Below are positions 40,834-49,941 of a stretch of DNA of 64,000 nucleotides, piece by piece (positions within the stretch are counted from its first letter, which is position 1; each line of letters begins with the position of its first letter). Source of the stretch: CAYNYI01 sp964401455 (GTDB lineage: Bacteria; Fibrobacterota; OXYB2-FULL-49-7; CAYNYI01); assembly GCA_964401455.1 (NCBI GenBank), contig CAYNYI010000001.1, positions 1 through 64,000 on the forward strand. Reading direction: 5' to 3'. The notes beneath the pieces were generated by a model that worked only from the letters and a program-made list of their open reading frames with translations, was not told where the DNA came from and searched no databases. The position numbers and the translations under genes were made by a program.

Positions 40834-41721
40834 TCAGTGCCTCAAAGCAGTCAGAATTCTCTCTAGATCGTCAGAGGAAAAATACTTAATTGTTATGCTG
40901 CCGGAACCGTTTTTTCCGCAGCTTAGCGAGACTTTCGAATTTAACTTTCTGCAAAGCTCGTCTTCAAGAGAAATAATGTCCGGATCCTTTGGCGGAGTCT
41001 TCTTTTTTACAAGGGGCTCTTTAGGTTGAGGATTAAGTATTCTCTCAAGCTCTCTTACACTCAGTGATTCAGAAATTATTTTTTCAAGTAAAGCTTCTTG
41101 CTCTTTTACAGTACCCGCCGATATAAGAGCTCTTGCATGGCCATAAGAAATTTTTTTGTCAACAAGGGCGCTTCGAACCTCTTCCGGGAGCTTTAAAAGA
41201 CGCAGTATATTTGTTATAGATGAGCGGCTTTTTCCTATTCTTTTTCCAAGCTCTTCCTGACTGTAGCCGTGTTTCTGCAAAAGGTCATTGTAGGCAGACG
41301 CAAGATCAATTTCATTAAGATCTTCCCTCTGTATATTCTCAATAAGGCCTATTTCAGAAATCTCTTTGTCGGTAAACTTGCGGATAACCGATGGTATTGT
41401 TTCTTTACCCAATTTGCAAAAAGCCCTGAATCGTCTTTCTCCGCAAACAATCTGAAATTTATCCCCGTGAGGACGAAGCAGAACCGGCTCAACAAGGCCC
41501 TGGGTCTTTATAGATTCTGCCATTTCCGCTATGCTGTCTTCAGAAAAAACTTTTCTGTATTGAAAAGGAGACGGCTCAATCTTATCGAGGGGCGTTTCTA
41601 TTATTCCTGCGGAAAAGGAATTACCGTTGTTATCCGAAGAGCCTGTTTCCTCAAAAGAATCTTCGGGTTTTTTTGAAATAAGGGCCTCGAGGCCCCTGCC
41701 GAGTCTTCTCTTAGACGCCAT
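40834..41721 (-). CDS. parB: Chromosome-partitioning protein ParB
   Basis: A 295-residue ParB/Spo0J. N-terminal GERRFRA box (about residues 97-103), the CTPase fold, and HTH motif KHGYSQEELGKRIGKSRSSI (about 150-169) that binds parS. Overlaps parA by 11 bases. Two parS sequences lie at 43147 and 45019. Confidence 0.95.
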   Translation of the reverse strand: MASKRRLGRGLEALISKKPEDSFEETGSSDNNGNSFSAGIIETPLDKIEPSPFQYRKVFSEDSIAEMAESIKTQGLVEPVLLRPHGDKFQIVCGERRFRAFCKLGKETIPSVIRKFTDKEISEIGLIENIQREDLNEIDLASAYNDLLQKHGYSQEELGKRIGKSRSSITNILRLLKLPEEVRSALVDKKISYGHARALISAGTVKEQEALLEKIISESLSVRELERILNPQPKEPLVKKKTPPKDPDIISLEDELCRKLNSKVSLSCGKNGSGSITIKYFSSDDLERILTALRH

Positions 41722-42493
41722 CTACTATCTCCTTGGCCAGCGACATATAGTTTTCCGATCCTGCCGACTTGATGTCATATTTAATTATCGGTTTGCCGAA
41801 ACTCGGGGCCTCACTTAATTTTACATTTCTATTTATTATGGTCTTAAAAACATTTCCGGAGAAATGATTTTCCACTTCTTCCTTGACCTGCTTGGAAAGG
41901 TTCAGGCGCGGGTCATACATAGTTAAAAGGGCGCCCTCAATTTGAAGATCATTGTTAAGCGTCTTTTTTATTACTCTGATCGTATTAAGAAGCTCGGCAA
42001 GACCCTCTAGAGCATAGTATTCACATTGTATCGGTATTAAAACCGAATCAGAAGCGCTTAGGGCGTTGATTGTTAATAGACCGAGCGAGGGAGGGCAGTC
42101 TATTATTATATAGTCGAACTTATCTTTTACTTTGGATATTTTTTGCTTAAGCCTGGTCTCCCTGGAAATCATTTTAAAAAGGGCAAACTCCGCGCTCACA
42201 AGATCATTGTTTGAAGGCAGCACAAACATATAAGGAAGATCGGTTTTTTTTATGGATCTTTTAAAAGAGAAAGACCCCTCTTCTGTTCCATCTTCCTCTA
42301 CAAGAAGATCATAGACAGAAAATTCACAATCCTCCTTATTAATACCCAAACCTGTCGTGGCATTTGACTGAGGGTCGAGGTCAATAAGGAGGACCCTCTT
42401 TTCCAGAACAGAAAGGCATGCGGAAATATTCACGGATGTCGTTGTTTTACCGACGCCGCCTTTTTGATTTACAACTGATATTATTTTTCCCAT
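41711..42493 (-). CDS. parA: Chromosome-partitioning ATPase ParA/Soj
   Basis: A 260-residue MinD/ParA ATPase with the deviant Walker A KGGVGKTT at residues 11-18, DLDPQSN and the DCPPSLG Walker B region. It has no N-terminal HTH, so it is the chromosomal Soj type. Works with ParB at parS for origin segregation. Confidence 0.95.
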   Translation of the reverse strand: MGKIISVVNQKGGVGKTTTSVNISACLSVLEKRVLLIDLDPQSNATTGLGINKEDCEFSVYDLLVEEDGTEEGSFSFKRSIKKTDLPYMFVLPSNNDLVSAEFALFKMISRETRLKQKISKVKDKFDYIIIDCPPSLGLLTINALSASDSVLIPIQCEYYALEGLAELLNTIRVIKKTLNNDLQIEGALLTMYDPRLNLSKQVKEEVENHFSGNVFKTIINRNVKLSEAPSFGKPIIKYDIKSAGSENYMSLAKEIVDGV

Positions 42494-42521
42494 ATTAATA
42501 GAATAATATTGTTAATTCTTT

Positions 42522-43154
42522 TCAATAAACGCAAGAGTTTTTATCAGAAAAAAACTCAAACAGAGCCCTGTTTTCTAATCCCGGGCGTATTTCATATGAA
42601 AACACGCTGTAATTACAACCAACGTTATCGGCAATACGATCCGCCTCTACTGAAAAACGACCGGTTTTGTAACAGACAAAACCGGAATGACGGTTTTCTT
42701 TCAACACTTTTTTTAAAATCTTTTCCTCTCCCCCGAAAGCCTTCGCGACAAAAAGAGAACCGTCGTTAAATTTTTCAGAAAAAAAATCTGCTGAAACTAA
42801 CTCTACATTCTTTAGGCCGAGACGGGATATTGCTGTTTTAATAAACTCCCCCTTGCTTCTCCTCGACTCAACAAGGTAAAACCGTTTCGCTGGCAAAAAA
42901 ACCGACAATATAATCCCGGGAACACCCGCTCCGGACCCTATGTCTACAATATCCTCATATTTATTCTGTATCTTGAACGCTTTTAAAGCAAGAGAATCGA
43001 AAACCAATTCATCAAGCATTTCTTTTTCATTCATTTTTTTTGATATAAGCGCATGCTTTTTGTTGTACCGATGAATAAGGCTCAGATATTCTGATATTTT
43101 TTCGCCCGCTTCGCCGGAAAAGTCTGCTTCCAAATCTTTAACCGAATGTTTCAC
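42522..43154 (-). CDS. rsmG: 16S rRNA (guanine-527-N7)-methyltransferase
   Basis: A 210-residue SAM-dependent methyltransferase. DIGSGAGVPGI (about residues 71-81) is the RsmG SAM-binding motif. The GTG start codon lies inside a perfect parS palindrome. Nine bases separate it from mnmG. Confidence 0.93.
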   Translation of the reverse strand: MKHSVKDLEADFSGEAGEKISEYLSLIHRYNKKHALISKKMNEKEMLDELVFDSLALKAFKIQNKYEDIVDIGSGAGVPGIILSVFLPAKRFYLVESRRSKGEFIKTAISRLGLKNVELVSADFFSEKFNDGSLFVAKAFGGEEKILKKVLKENRHSGFVCYKTGRFSVEADRIADNVGCNYSVFSYEIRPGLENRALFEFFSDKNSCVY

Positions 43155-43162
43155 GTGAAACA
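43147..43162. promoter_or_regulatory. parS site 1 (perfect 16-bp palindrome)
   Basis: TGTTTCACGTGAAACA, identical to the ParB/Spo0J parS consensus, overlapping the GTG start of rsmG. ParB would nucleate here. Confidence 0.93.
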
Positions 43163-43163
43163 G

Positions 43164-45026
43164 TCACCTTTCCCGGGCTAATTTTGCAAGATAAACAAGC
43201 AATATAGATATGTCCGCAGGGGTTACACCCGAAATACCGGAAGCCCTCCCTATTGATTCGGGCCTCACCTTTTTCAGCTTTTCCCTCGCCTCAGTCAGAA
43301 GCCCCGGGACGGAATCATAGTCTATAGCTTCAGGTATTATTTTTTCCGCCTCTTTTTTCAGCTTTTCCGCCTCGGTTCTTTGCTTATTTATATATCCAAA
43401 ATACTTTGTTTCAGCCTCGCCTATTAAAAGAATGTCTTCATCACAGTTATTATTTAATATTTCAGAAGGAATATCGAAAATACGTATCTGCGGACGTTTT
43501 AAAAAGTCGAATATCTTTTTCCCCTCTTTCGGAGCAGACAGTCCTTTGGTGATTAAGATTTTTTCAGAGTCTTTAAGGCTTATGGCTGTTTTCTTAAGAG
43601 ATTCCAGCAGATTTTCTACTTTTTTTCTCTTTTCCTTTACTGAACCGGCACGCTCTTTTGATATGAGCCTTTGCTTTACTGCTTTATCCAGAAGTCTCAA
43701 GTCGGCATTGTCCTGCCTTAATAGAAGCCTGTATTCTGCTCTTGAGGTAAACATTCGATATGGCTCTGAAACACCTTTGGTGATAATATCGTCAATCAGA
43801 ACCCCGATATAAGATTCTGCTCTGGTCATAATGAAAGGCGGCTCTCGAAGTATGCTGTTAGCGGCATTTGTTCCGGCAACAAGGCCCTGGGCGGCCGCTT
43901 CCTCATATCCGGAAGTTCCGTTCACCTGCCCGGCTAAAAAAAGCCGCTCTGCGATTTTTGACTCAAGAGTAAATTTAAGTTGTTCAGGATAAAAAAAGTC
44001 ATATTCGATTGCATAGGCGTATTTACTAATTTGAGCACTCTCCATGCCTGTTACAGATCTTACTATTTCTTTTTGAATTTCTTCAGGAAAAGAATTAGAC
44101 AATCCGTTTATATAATAATTTTCTGAGGCCCAACCCTCAGGCTCAATAAAGATCTGATGTGTATCTTTGTCGGGAAAACGGACTATTTTGGTTTCGATCG
44201 AGGGGCAATAGCGTGGTCCGATTCCGGTGATTGTTCCGTCAAAAAGAGGAGACCTGCTCAGATTTTTTTCTATGATTTTTTTTGTTTCTATCGTTGTTGA
44301 AGTTACAAAACAGGGCTCCTGTTCCCGGGCTTTGTCCTTTTTCGTTATAAAAGAAAAATAAGGCGGAGGATTTTCACCATGTTGTATCTGAAGGGAATCG
44401 GTATTTACAGAGGACCTCTTAATTCTGGCCGGAGTGCCTGTTTTTAATCGACCTCTTTTTATCCCGAGAGAAAGAAGGCTTTCAGACAAGTTTTCATTAG
44501 ATTTGTAATCAAGGCAACCGCCATCGGTCTTTTCTTTACCCTTGTGCATGATTCCGTTTATATATGTTCCGGCTGTAATTACAACAGCGCCACCCTCAAC
44601 CTCTCCCCGGTTTTTTGTTATAACAACCCAGGACCCGGTATTTGATGAAACTATTTTAATAGCATGGTCCTCCCAAATATCCAGGGTTTTATATTCCTGC
44701 AAATATCCAATCATAGTCTCGGTATATTTCACTCTGTCCATTTGCGCCCTGGGAGACCACACAGCAGGGCCTTTGCTTTTGTTAAGCATTCGGAACTGTA
44801 TTCCGGCACGATCTGCCGCCTTAGCCATCAAACCCCCAAGCGCGTCTATTTCTCTGACAATAATTCCCTTGGCCAACCCCCCGATGGCGGGATTGCAAGG
44901 CATATGGCCCACAGATTTTATCTTGTGTGTAACAAGCAGAACAGAGACTCCTTTTCGGGCCGCAGCCGAAGCAGCCTCTATACCCGCGTGTCCTCCTCCA
45001 ACAACAATTACATCGTAATGTTTCAC
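43164..45026 (-). CDS. mnmG: tRNA uridine 5-carboxymethylaminomethyl modification enzyme MnmG
   Basis: A 620-residue FAD protein. GGGHAGIEAA at residues 10-19 binds FAD; GTPARI and EYRL blocks are conserved. With MnmE it modifies U34 of certain tRNAs. The GTG start lies inside the second parS. Confidence 0.95.
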   Translation of the reverse strand: MKHYDVIVVGGGHAGIEAASAAARKGVSVLLVTHKIKSVGHMPCNPAIGGLAKGIIVREIDALGGLMAKAADRAGIQFRMLNKSKGPAVWSPRAQMDRVKYTETMIGYLQEYKTLDIWEDHAIKIVSSNTGSWVVITKNRGEVEGGAVVITAGTYINGIMHKGKEKTDGGCLDYKSNENLSESLLSLGIKRGRLKTGTPARIKRSSVNTDSLQIQHGENPPPYFSFITKKDKAREQEPCFVTSTTIETKKIIEKNLSRSPLFDGTITGIGPRYCPSIETKIVRFPDKDTHQIFIEPEGWASENYYINGLSNSFPEEIQKEIVRSVTGMESAQISKYAYAIEYDFFYPEQLKFTLESKIAERLFLAGQVNGTSGYEEAAAQGLVAGTNAANSILREPPFIMTRAESYIGVLIDDIITKGVSEPYRMFTSRAEYRLLLRQDNADLRLLDKAVKQRLISKERAGSVKEKRKKVENLLESLKKTAISLKDSEKILITKGLSAPKEGKKIFDFLKRPQIRIFDIPSEILNNNCDEDILLIGEAETKYFGYINKQRTEAEKLKKEAEKIIPEAIDYDSVPGLLTEAREKLKKVRPESIGRASGISGVTPADISILLVYLAKLARER

Positions 45027-45034
45027 GTGAAACC
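45019..45034. promoter_or_regulatory. parS site 2 (one mismatch)
   Basis: TGTTTCACGTGAAACC, one terminal mismatch from the consensus, overlapping the GTG start of mnmG. Confidence 0.85.
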
Positions 45035-45038
45035 TTTT

Positions 45039-46409
45039 CTATTTGCCGATACAGAAAGAAGAGAAGACCTCGTCCAGAACGTCTCTGCCGCCGGCCCTCC
45101 CCGTTAAGAGATCTATTTCGCGAATAACCTCTCTGTGTGTTTCGGATATGATTTCTTCCGGTAGTTTTTCATTTACAGAATCCGCTGTTTTTTTAAGCCC
45201 CGCAAGAATATTTTCAAGCCCTTTTTTCTGTCTTCCTGAAGCAGCTATAAGCATGTTTCCGGTTTTTTCCTTCCTTCTTTTACATTCACCGGAAATTTCT
45301 TCAAGCAGGCGGCCAAAACCTTCTCCATTTTTAGCCGAAACTCTTAAAACCTTTTCTTTAGCGAGAATCCTCTTTTCAACTGTTTTCTCAAACACCTTGT
45401 CAACACCCTTGTCTATTTTGTTGACAACATATATGGTTTTCTTGTTTAGGAGCATTTTCCTGACCTCCATACAATGGGGGTCGGGTTCAGCCGAGCCATC
45501 AAAAATAGCTATTACAACATCAGACTGCTCTATGCTCTGTCTTGCTCTGTCGATACCCATTATTTCTATCTCGTCATCGGCCCTCCTTATTCCTGCTGTA
45601 TCGGAAAAAGAGACTTTCAGTCCGCAAATATTTACGGTTTCCGAAATTCGGTCCCTTGTTGTTCCCCCGACCTTATGAATAATGGACCTTTCTTCACCGA
45701 GAATCCTGTTAAACAGGCTGGACTTGCCGGCATTTACGTGGCCGGTCAGGGTTATTTTTACACCTTTTCCCAAATCCGAAATTTCACAGGTTTCATCAAA
45801 GTTTTTTATATAAATGCCTATCGCCTCGTCAATAAATTTTTTTGAAGCGTCCAATCCGAACTGCCCTATGTTTTCCTCTGAAAAATCGAGCTCGAGCTCT
45901 ATAGCAGACTGCGACTTTAGCACATTTTCTCTTATTTTTTCCAGACTCTTTGTTATGTTGCCACTCATGGCTTTTTGCGCAGCATCATTTTCCACCTCTG
46001 ACTCGGAGCCTATGATCGCCATAACAGACTCCGCCTCAATCAAATTCAGTTTGCCGTTAAGAAAAGCACGTTTTGTAAATTCCCCGGGGCCGGCAGGCAT
46101 TATCCCGGACTTGTAAAGAGATTCAAGAATCTTTGATTTTATATACCGACTCCCGTGGCAATGAATTTCAACCACGTCCTCGCCGGTATAGCTGTGCGGA
46201 GCTCTGAAACAAACCATCATTACTTTATCAATGAGTTTATCCTCAAATACAAAACCACACAGCGAAAGTTTTCCTGTTTCTCTGAAAATATTCTTTTTGT
46301 CCGAATATTCAGACAATATTTCTACCACCCCCGCTCCGCTTATTCTCAAAACTGCCACTGCGCTTTTTTGATCTGGAGTTGAAAATGCCGCAATTATTTT
46401 TTCTTTCAT
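45039..46409 (-). CDS. mnmE: tRNA modification GTPase MnmE
   Basis: About 456 residues. An N-terminal formyl-THF-binding domain (GPGEFTKRAFLNGKLNL), GTPase G1 in GHVNAGKSSL, DTAG, NKID, and the C-terminal CIGK with the functional Cys. I chose the ATG at 46409, where the family start (KEKIIAAFSTP) is; the ORF opens at 46433. Partner of MnmG, 12 bases downstream. Confidence 0.94.
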   Translation of the reverse strand: MKEKIIAAFSTPDQKSAVAVLRISGAGVVEILSEYSDKKNIFRETGKLSLCGFVFEDKLIDKVMMVCFRAPHSYTGEDVVEIHCHGSRYIKSKILESLYKSGIMPAGPGEFTKRAFLNGKLNLIEAESVMAIIGSESEVENDAAQKAMSGNITKSLEKIRENVLKSQSAIELELDFSEENIGQFGLDASKKFIDEAIGIYIKNFDETCEISDLGKGVKITLTGHVNAGKSSLFNRILGEERSIIHKVGGTTRDRISETVNICGLKVSFSDTAGIRRADDEIEIMGIDRARQSIEQSDVVIAIFDGSAEPDPHCMEVRKMLLNKKTIYVVNKIDKGVDKVFEKTVEKRILAKEKVLRVSAKNGEGFGRLLEEISGECKRRKEKTGNMLIAASGRQKKGLENILAGLKKTADSVNEKLPEEIISETHREVIREIDLLTGRAGGRDVLDEVFSSFCIGK

Positions 46410-46503
46410 AGAAAGAGAAAATAATAATTTCATTTTATCAATAACTAATCCTATTTTAAATTGTAAATTTTATTAAAATAATTGAATTTTTATGAATATT
46501 TTA

Positions 46504-46532
46504 TTGACCTCATTAGTTAGATTTAATATGAT
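46504..46532 (+). promoter_or_regulatory. Probable promoter of the receiver-HDOD-STAS operon
   Basis: TTGACC (46504-46509) and TATGAT (46527-46532) are 17 bases apart, about 30 bases before the ATG, in the divergent gap after mnmE. Confidence 0.6.
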
Positions 46533-46562
46533 TTATACTGGTGTCTCTCAAAAGAAAAATTC

Positions 46563-48683
46563 ATGAATAATATTCTTTTAATATCAAGCAATAAAAAAGA
46601 GGAAGAAGTATTAAAGCTTCTACTTGAACAGTCTTCTTTTAAGGTTATTTCATCCATCCCGGACTATGCAAACTATCTTAAGATCCTCCAATTTAAACCG
46701 AGGCTTATTCTAATTGAAATGCCGTCAAACTATGTTAATCAAATAAGCTATATGAAAATGGTGCGCCGCAACAAAAACACAAGGAAAACACCAATCATTT
46801 CTTTCGGCAGTCATTCCGACAAATTCATCACTAACAGCTTTGTTGCTTCCGGTTCAAATGAATATATATCGAGGCCTCTTAAGGCTAAAGATCTTCTGGA
46901 AAAATTCCAGCGTCTTTTAAGGTTAAAATCCCTCCCTTCTGAAAAAAACAAAAACGAGGAGGAGCAAGAGCTTTCAGAAATAATGCTTGATGAAAACAAA
47001 GCCGGTTCCGAAAAAATTAATGCCGTAGTTTCTCATGTAGACAAAGTTCTTGCTTTTCCTTTTACTGTTGCTAAACTACTAAAAATCTCAAGCAGTGAAG
47101 AATCCGGTGCTTCAGACCTCGCAAAGGTAATTAAGTCAGACCCGGTTATAACAGCCAAAATCCTCAAAGTATGTAACTCTGTCCTTTTTGCGACAAGAAA
47201 CAACAAGACGATTTCAGACGTAAAAAAAGCTATAGTCAGAATAGGTTTTAACGAAACGAAACATATAGCCATGTCAATGTCTGTAATTAACCTTTTCTCA
47301 AAAGATGAAAAAAGCACCGGTTTTGACAGAATAGATTTTTGGTATCATTCTCTTGCCACAGCTGTCATTTCCGAAAAACTGGCATCTACAAGCGGCGTGG
47401 CAAACCCCGAAGACGCCTTTGTTGCCGGCCTCCTCCATGATTTTGGAATTATGATAATGGATGAGTTTATGGGCAATGTTTTTTTTAAGGTCATAGAAAA
47501 AACACTAAACACTCCAATAAAATTTATTGATGCCGAAAAAGAAACAACCGGCGTTGATCACACAGACTTTTCCGCGGAGCTTTTTGAAAAATGGAAGCTT
47601 CCCTCTGCAATAATAAACAGTATGAAAAACAATCACCGATACCTTGAGATTGCTGAAGATTCTGAAGATTCGGGTATTACACAATGCGTAGGCCTGGCAA
47701 ACATAATAGCCAGAAGCTTATCTATAGGTAAAGATGTTGATTATTTCATTCATTATCCTACGGATGAAATTTTTAAAAAATTGAAATTGCCGCACGGTCT
47801 TCAATCTAAGTTTTTTGATGACATTTTTGAACAGATGAATATGTTCAATAAATTTCTTAATATTGACAAACGCTCCTTCCCTGATCCGGACATGAGCATA
47901 CCGGGAAAAGACGAAGAAACCAGAATTGTTTACATAAAAAATAAAAAGGAGAAGTTCAATCCTGTTTTTGCTTTTACCAAAAATCTTACTGAAAATATTT
48001 TAGAAACGTCGTTTGAAAAACCCGAGACTGATTTTGAACCCGGAGTTAAAAACGTCTTTATTTACGATTTTTCAAAAGAGGTTTTTGATCTCTCTAAAAT
48101 TAAAAGTCCGGAGGCCTCTCCAAAAATAATTATAGGCCAAAAAGAAAAGAACGACGAAAGAACCCGTTATTATGCTGATGAAATAAACCTTCGTTTCCTT
48201 GAGAATGACATTACTTTTTTTACAACAGGAAAGGAAACAATAAAAAGAGAATTTGTCGGGAAAGAAGATGAAAATAGCATACATATATCAATACGGGACC
48301 TTCAGGACGGAATAAAATGTGTTGATATAAAAGGGCGCATGATAGTCGCCAATATGCTGAAAATTCAGAAAAAAATGATTAATATTTTAAAAGAAAACCC
48401 TAAATATCTGTCTTTGGACCTGTCTAAAATAAGTTTTATAGACAGTAACGGCATTATGCTCATAATTAATCTTAATAAAAGAATAAGCAAAAATGGCGGA
48501 AAATTTTGTCTTTTGTCTCCGTCAGAAAATGTAACCGATCTCTTAAAAATAAACAATATTTCTGATCTTGTAACCATTGCTCACTCAGAAAAGGAACTTG
48601 AAAAAGTTTTCGATATAGAACTCCCGCCTATGGAAGAAATCGACCCGGAAGTTTATGATGTGGGCGGTGATGAAATAGTTTAA
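46563..48683 (+). CDS. Receiver-like/HDOD/STAS signalling protein
   Basis: A 706-residue cytosolic protein. Residues 1-120 are receiver-like, but the phosphoacceptor position is Glu (LILIEMP, E52) and the conserved Lys is Arg (SRPL, R104), so it is probably not phosphorylated. About 150-430 is an HDOD domain with LLHDFG (H292, D293). A second receiver-like stretch follows at about 490-570, and the C-terminus (about 595-690) is a STAS anti-sigma-antagonist-like domain with DLSKISFIDSNGI carrying the candidate phosphorylated Ser. First gene of a four-gene plus-strand cluster. Confidence 0.75.
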   Translation: MNNILLISSNKKEEEVLKLLLEQSSFKVISSIPDYANYLKILQFKPRLILIEMPSNYVNQISYMKMVRRNKNTRKTPIISFGSHSDKFITNSFVASGSNEYISRPLKAKDLLEKFQRLLRLKSLPSEKNKNEEEQELSEIMLDENKAGSEKINAVVSHVDKVLAFPFTVAKLLKISSSEESGASDLAKVIKSDPVITAKILKVCNSVLFATRNNKTISDVKKAIVRIGFNETKHIAMSMSVINLFSKDEKSTGFDRIDFWYHSLATAVISEKLASTSGVANPEDAFVAGLLHDFGIMIMDEFMGNVFFKVIEKTLNTPIKFIDAEKETTGVDHTDFSAELFEKWKLPSAIINSMKNNHRYLEIAEDSEDSGITQCVGLANIIARSLSIGKDVDYFIHYPTDEIFKKLKLPHGLQSKFFDDIFEQMNMFNKFLNIDKRSFPDPDMSIPGKDEETRIVYIKNKKEKFNPVFAFTKNLTENILETSFEKPETDFEPGVKNVFIYDFSKEVFDLSKIKSPEASPKIIIGQKEKNDERTRYYADEINLRFLENDITFFTTGKETIKREFVGKEDENSIHISIRDLQDGIKCVDIKGRMIVANMLKIQKKMINILKENPKYLSLDLSKISFIDSNGIMLIINLNKRISKNGGKFCLLSPSENVTDLLKINNISDLVTIAHSEKELEKVFDIELPPMEEIDPEVYDVGGDEIV

Positions 48684-48700
48684 ATATTAATGCACTTATT

Positions 48701-49309
48701 ATGTCATCTCAAATTATAAAATCTTCTTTATTTCTCTTCTTGCTTCTTAATCCATTTTTATTAATTATATATATTCTGGATCTTGTTCAGGACCTTAATC
48801 ACAAATCATTCAGCAAGCTTTTGATTAATGCCGGATTAATCTCTTTTTTTGTTCTTTCCTGTTTTGCTTACGCAGGAACATCTTTTTTCAGCGGCTTTCT
48901 TCAAGTTAAATTCTATTCTTTTCAGATTTTCGGCGGCATTGTTTTTCTCATTATATCAATACGTTTTATTTTTCTTGGAAACACGGCGTTTAAAGGCATC
49001 AGGGGAAACCCCTCCTCTTCAAGCGGCTCAATAGCAATGCCTATAATGATCGGCCCAGGTACTGTAGGAGGGGCTGTTCTTGCGGGGGAAAACCTGGTTT
49101 TACCACTTGCTTCAATATCTATTTTTTCGTCTATCTTTTTTTCAGTTATAATAATGATCATTCTGAAATTTGTTTATGATTTCGTTAAACCAAGAAACGA
49201 ATTAATTGTTGAAAGATATATAGACATAGCTGGCCGAATCGCGTCTCTTATTATAGGGACCTTCTCAATTGAAATGATAATGTCCGGAATTACCTGTTGG
49301 ATTTCATGA
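48701..49309 (+). CDS. MarC-family integral membrane protein
   Basis: A 202-residue protein with six hydrophobic segments and the MarC-family block SGSIAMPIMIGPGTVGGAV at about residues 107-125. MarC proteins are uncharacterised transporters despite the name. Its TGA overlaps the next ATG. Confidence 0.85.
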   Translation: MSSQIIKSSLFLFLLLNPFLLIIYILDLVQDLNHKSFSKLLINAGLISFFVLSCFAYAGTSFFSGFLQVKFYSFQIFGGIVFLIISIRFIFLGNTAFKGIRGNPSSSSGSIAMPIMIGPGTVGGAVLAGENLVLPLASISIFSSIFFSVIIMIILKFVYDFVKPRNELIVERYIDIAGRIASLIIGTFSIEMIMSGITCWIS

Positions 49310-49941
49310 AAAAACTCTCGGTTCCATTTATAAAAACAGAACAACCTGAAAGCTATTTTTCCGGAAGTGATAGTCTAATTCATTCTGTTTCAAACTGTTC
49401 ATGGCCCGGGTTTAATTATAAGCCGACTGTCTCTTTTAAAATAGCCCATGATAATAAATCCATTTTTCTTAATTATTCTGTTTCTGAAAAATATATTCTT
49501 GCCTTATGTACAAAAAACAATGAGATGGTTTGTAAAGACAGCTGTGTTGAATTTTTTCTTTCTCCCGACAAAAAAGGCTATTATAATTTTGAATTTAACT
49601 GTATAGGGACAACTCTTTGCTTTTTCGGTAAAAACAGACACGACAGAAACCCCCTTTCCGGCAAAAGCATAGACAGTATAGAAAAACTTTCTTCTCTTGG
49701 AACTACGCCTTTTCAAGAAAAAACCGGTAGCTTTACATGGGACCTTTTTTTAAAGATACCTTTGTCCGCTTTAGAGCATCACAAAATACATGATCTGCGT
49801 GGAAAATCTTTTCGTGCTAATTTTTACAAATGTGGAGACCGTCTTACAGAACCTCATTTTCTTTCATGGAATAAAGTAAACAGCGATAAACCGGATTTTC
49901 ACCGGCCGGAATTTTTCGGGGAAATTTATTTTGAAAAGTGA
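49306..49941 (+). CDS. CBM9-like carbohydrate-binding protein
   Basis: A 211-residue protein of beta pattern resembling family 9 carbohydrate-binding-like modules: KPTVSFKIAHDNKSIFLNYS, CVEFFLSPD and YYNFEFNCIGT segments near residues 40-110, then WDLFLKIPLSAL. No signal peptide is visible. The ATG at 49306 overlaps marC's stop as ATGA; the ORF could also begin at a TTG at 49297. Overlaps the patatin gene by 11 bases. Confidence 0.6.
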   Translation: MKKLSVPFIKTEQPESYFSGSDSLIHSVSNCSWPGFNYKPTVSFKIAHDNKSIFLNYSVSEKYILALCTKNNEMVCKDSCVEFFLSPDKKGYYNFEFNCIGTTLCFFGKNRHDRNPLSGKSIDSIEKLSSLGTTPFQEKTGSFTWDLFLKIPLSALEHHKIHDLRGKSFRANFYKCGDRLTEPHFLSWNKVNSDKPDFHRPEFFGEIYFEK

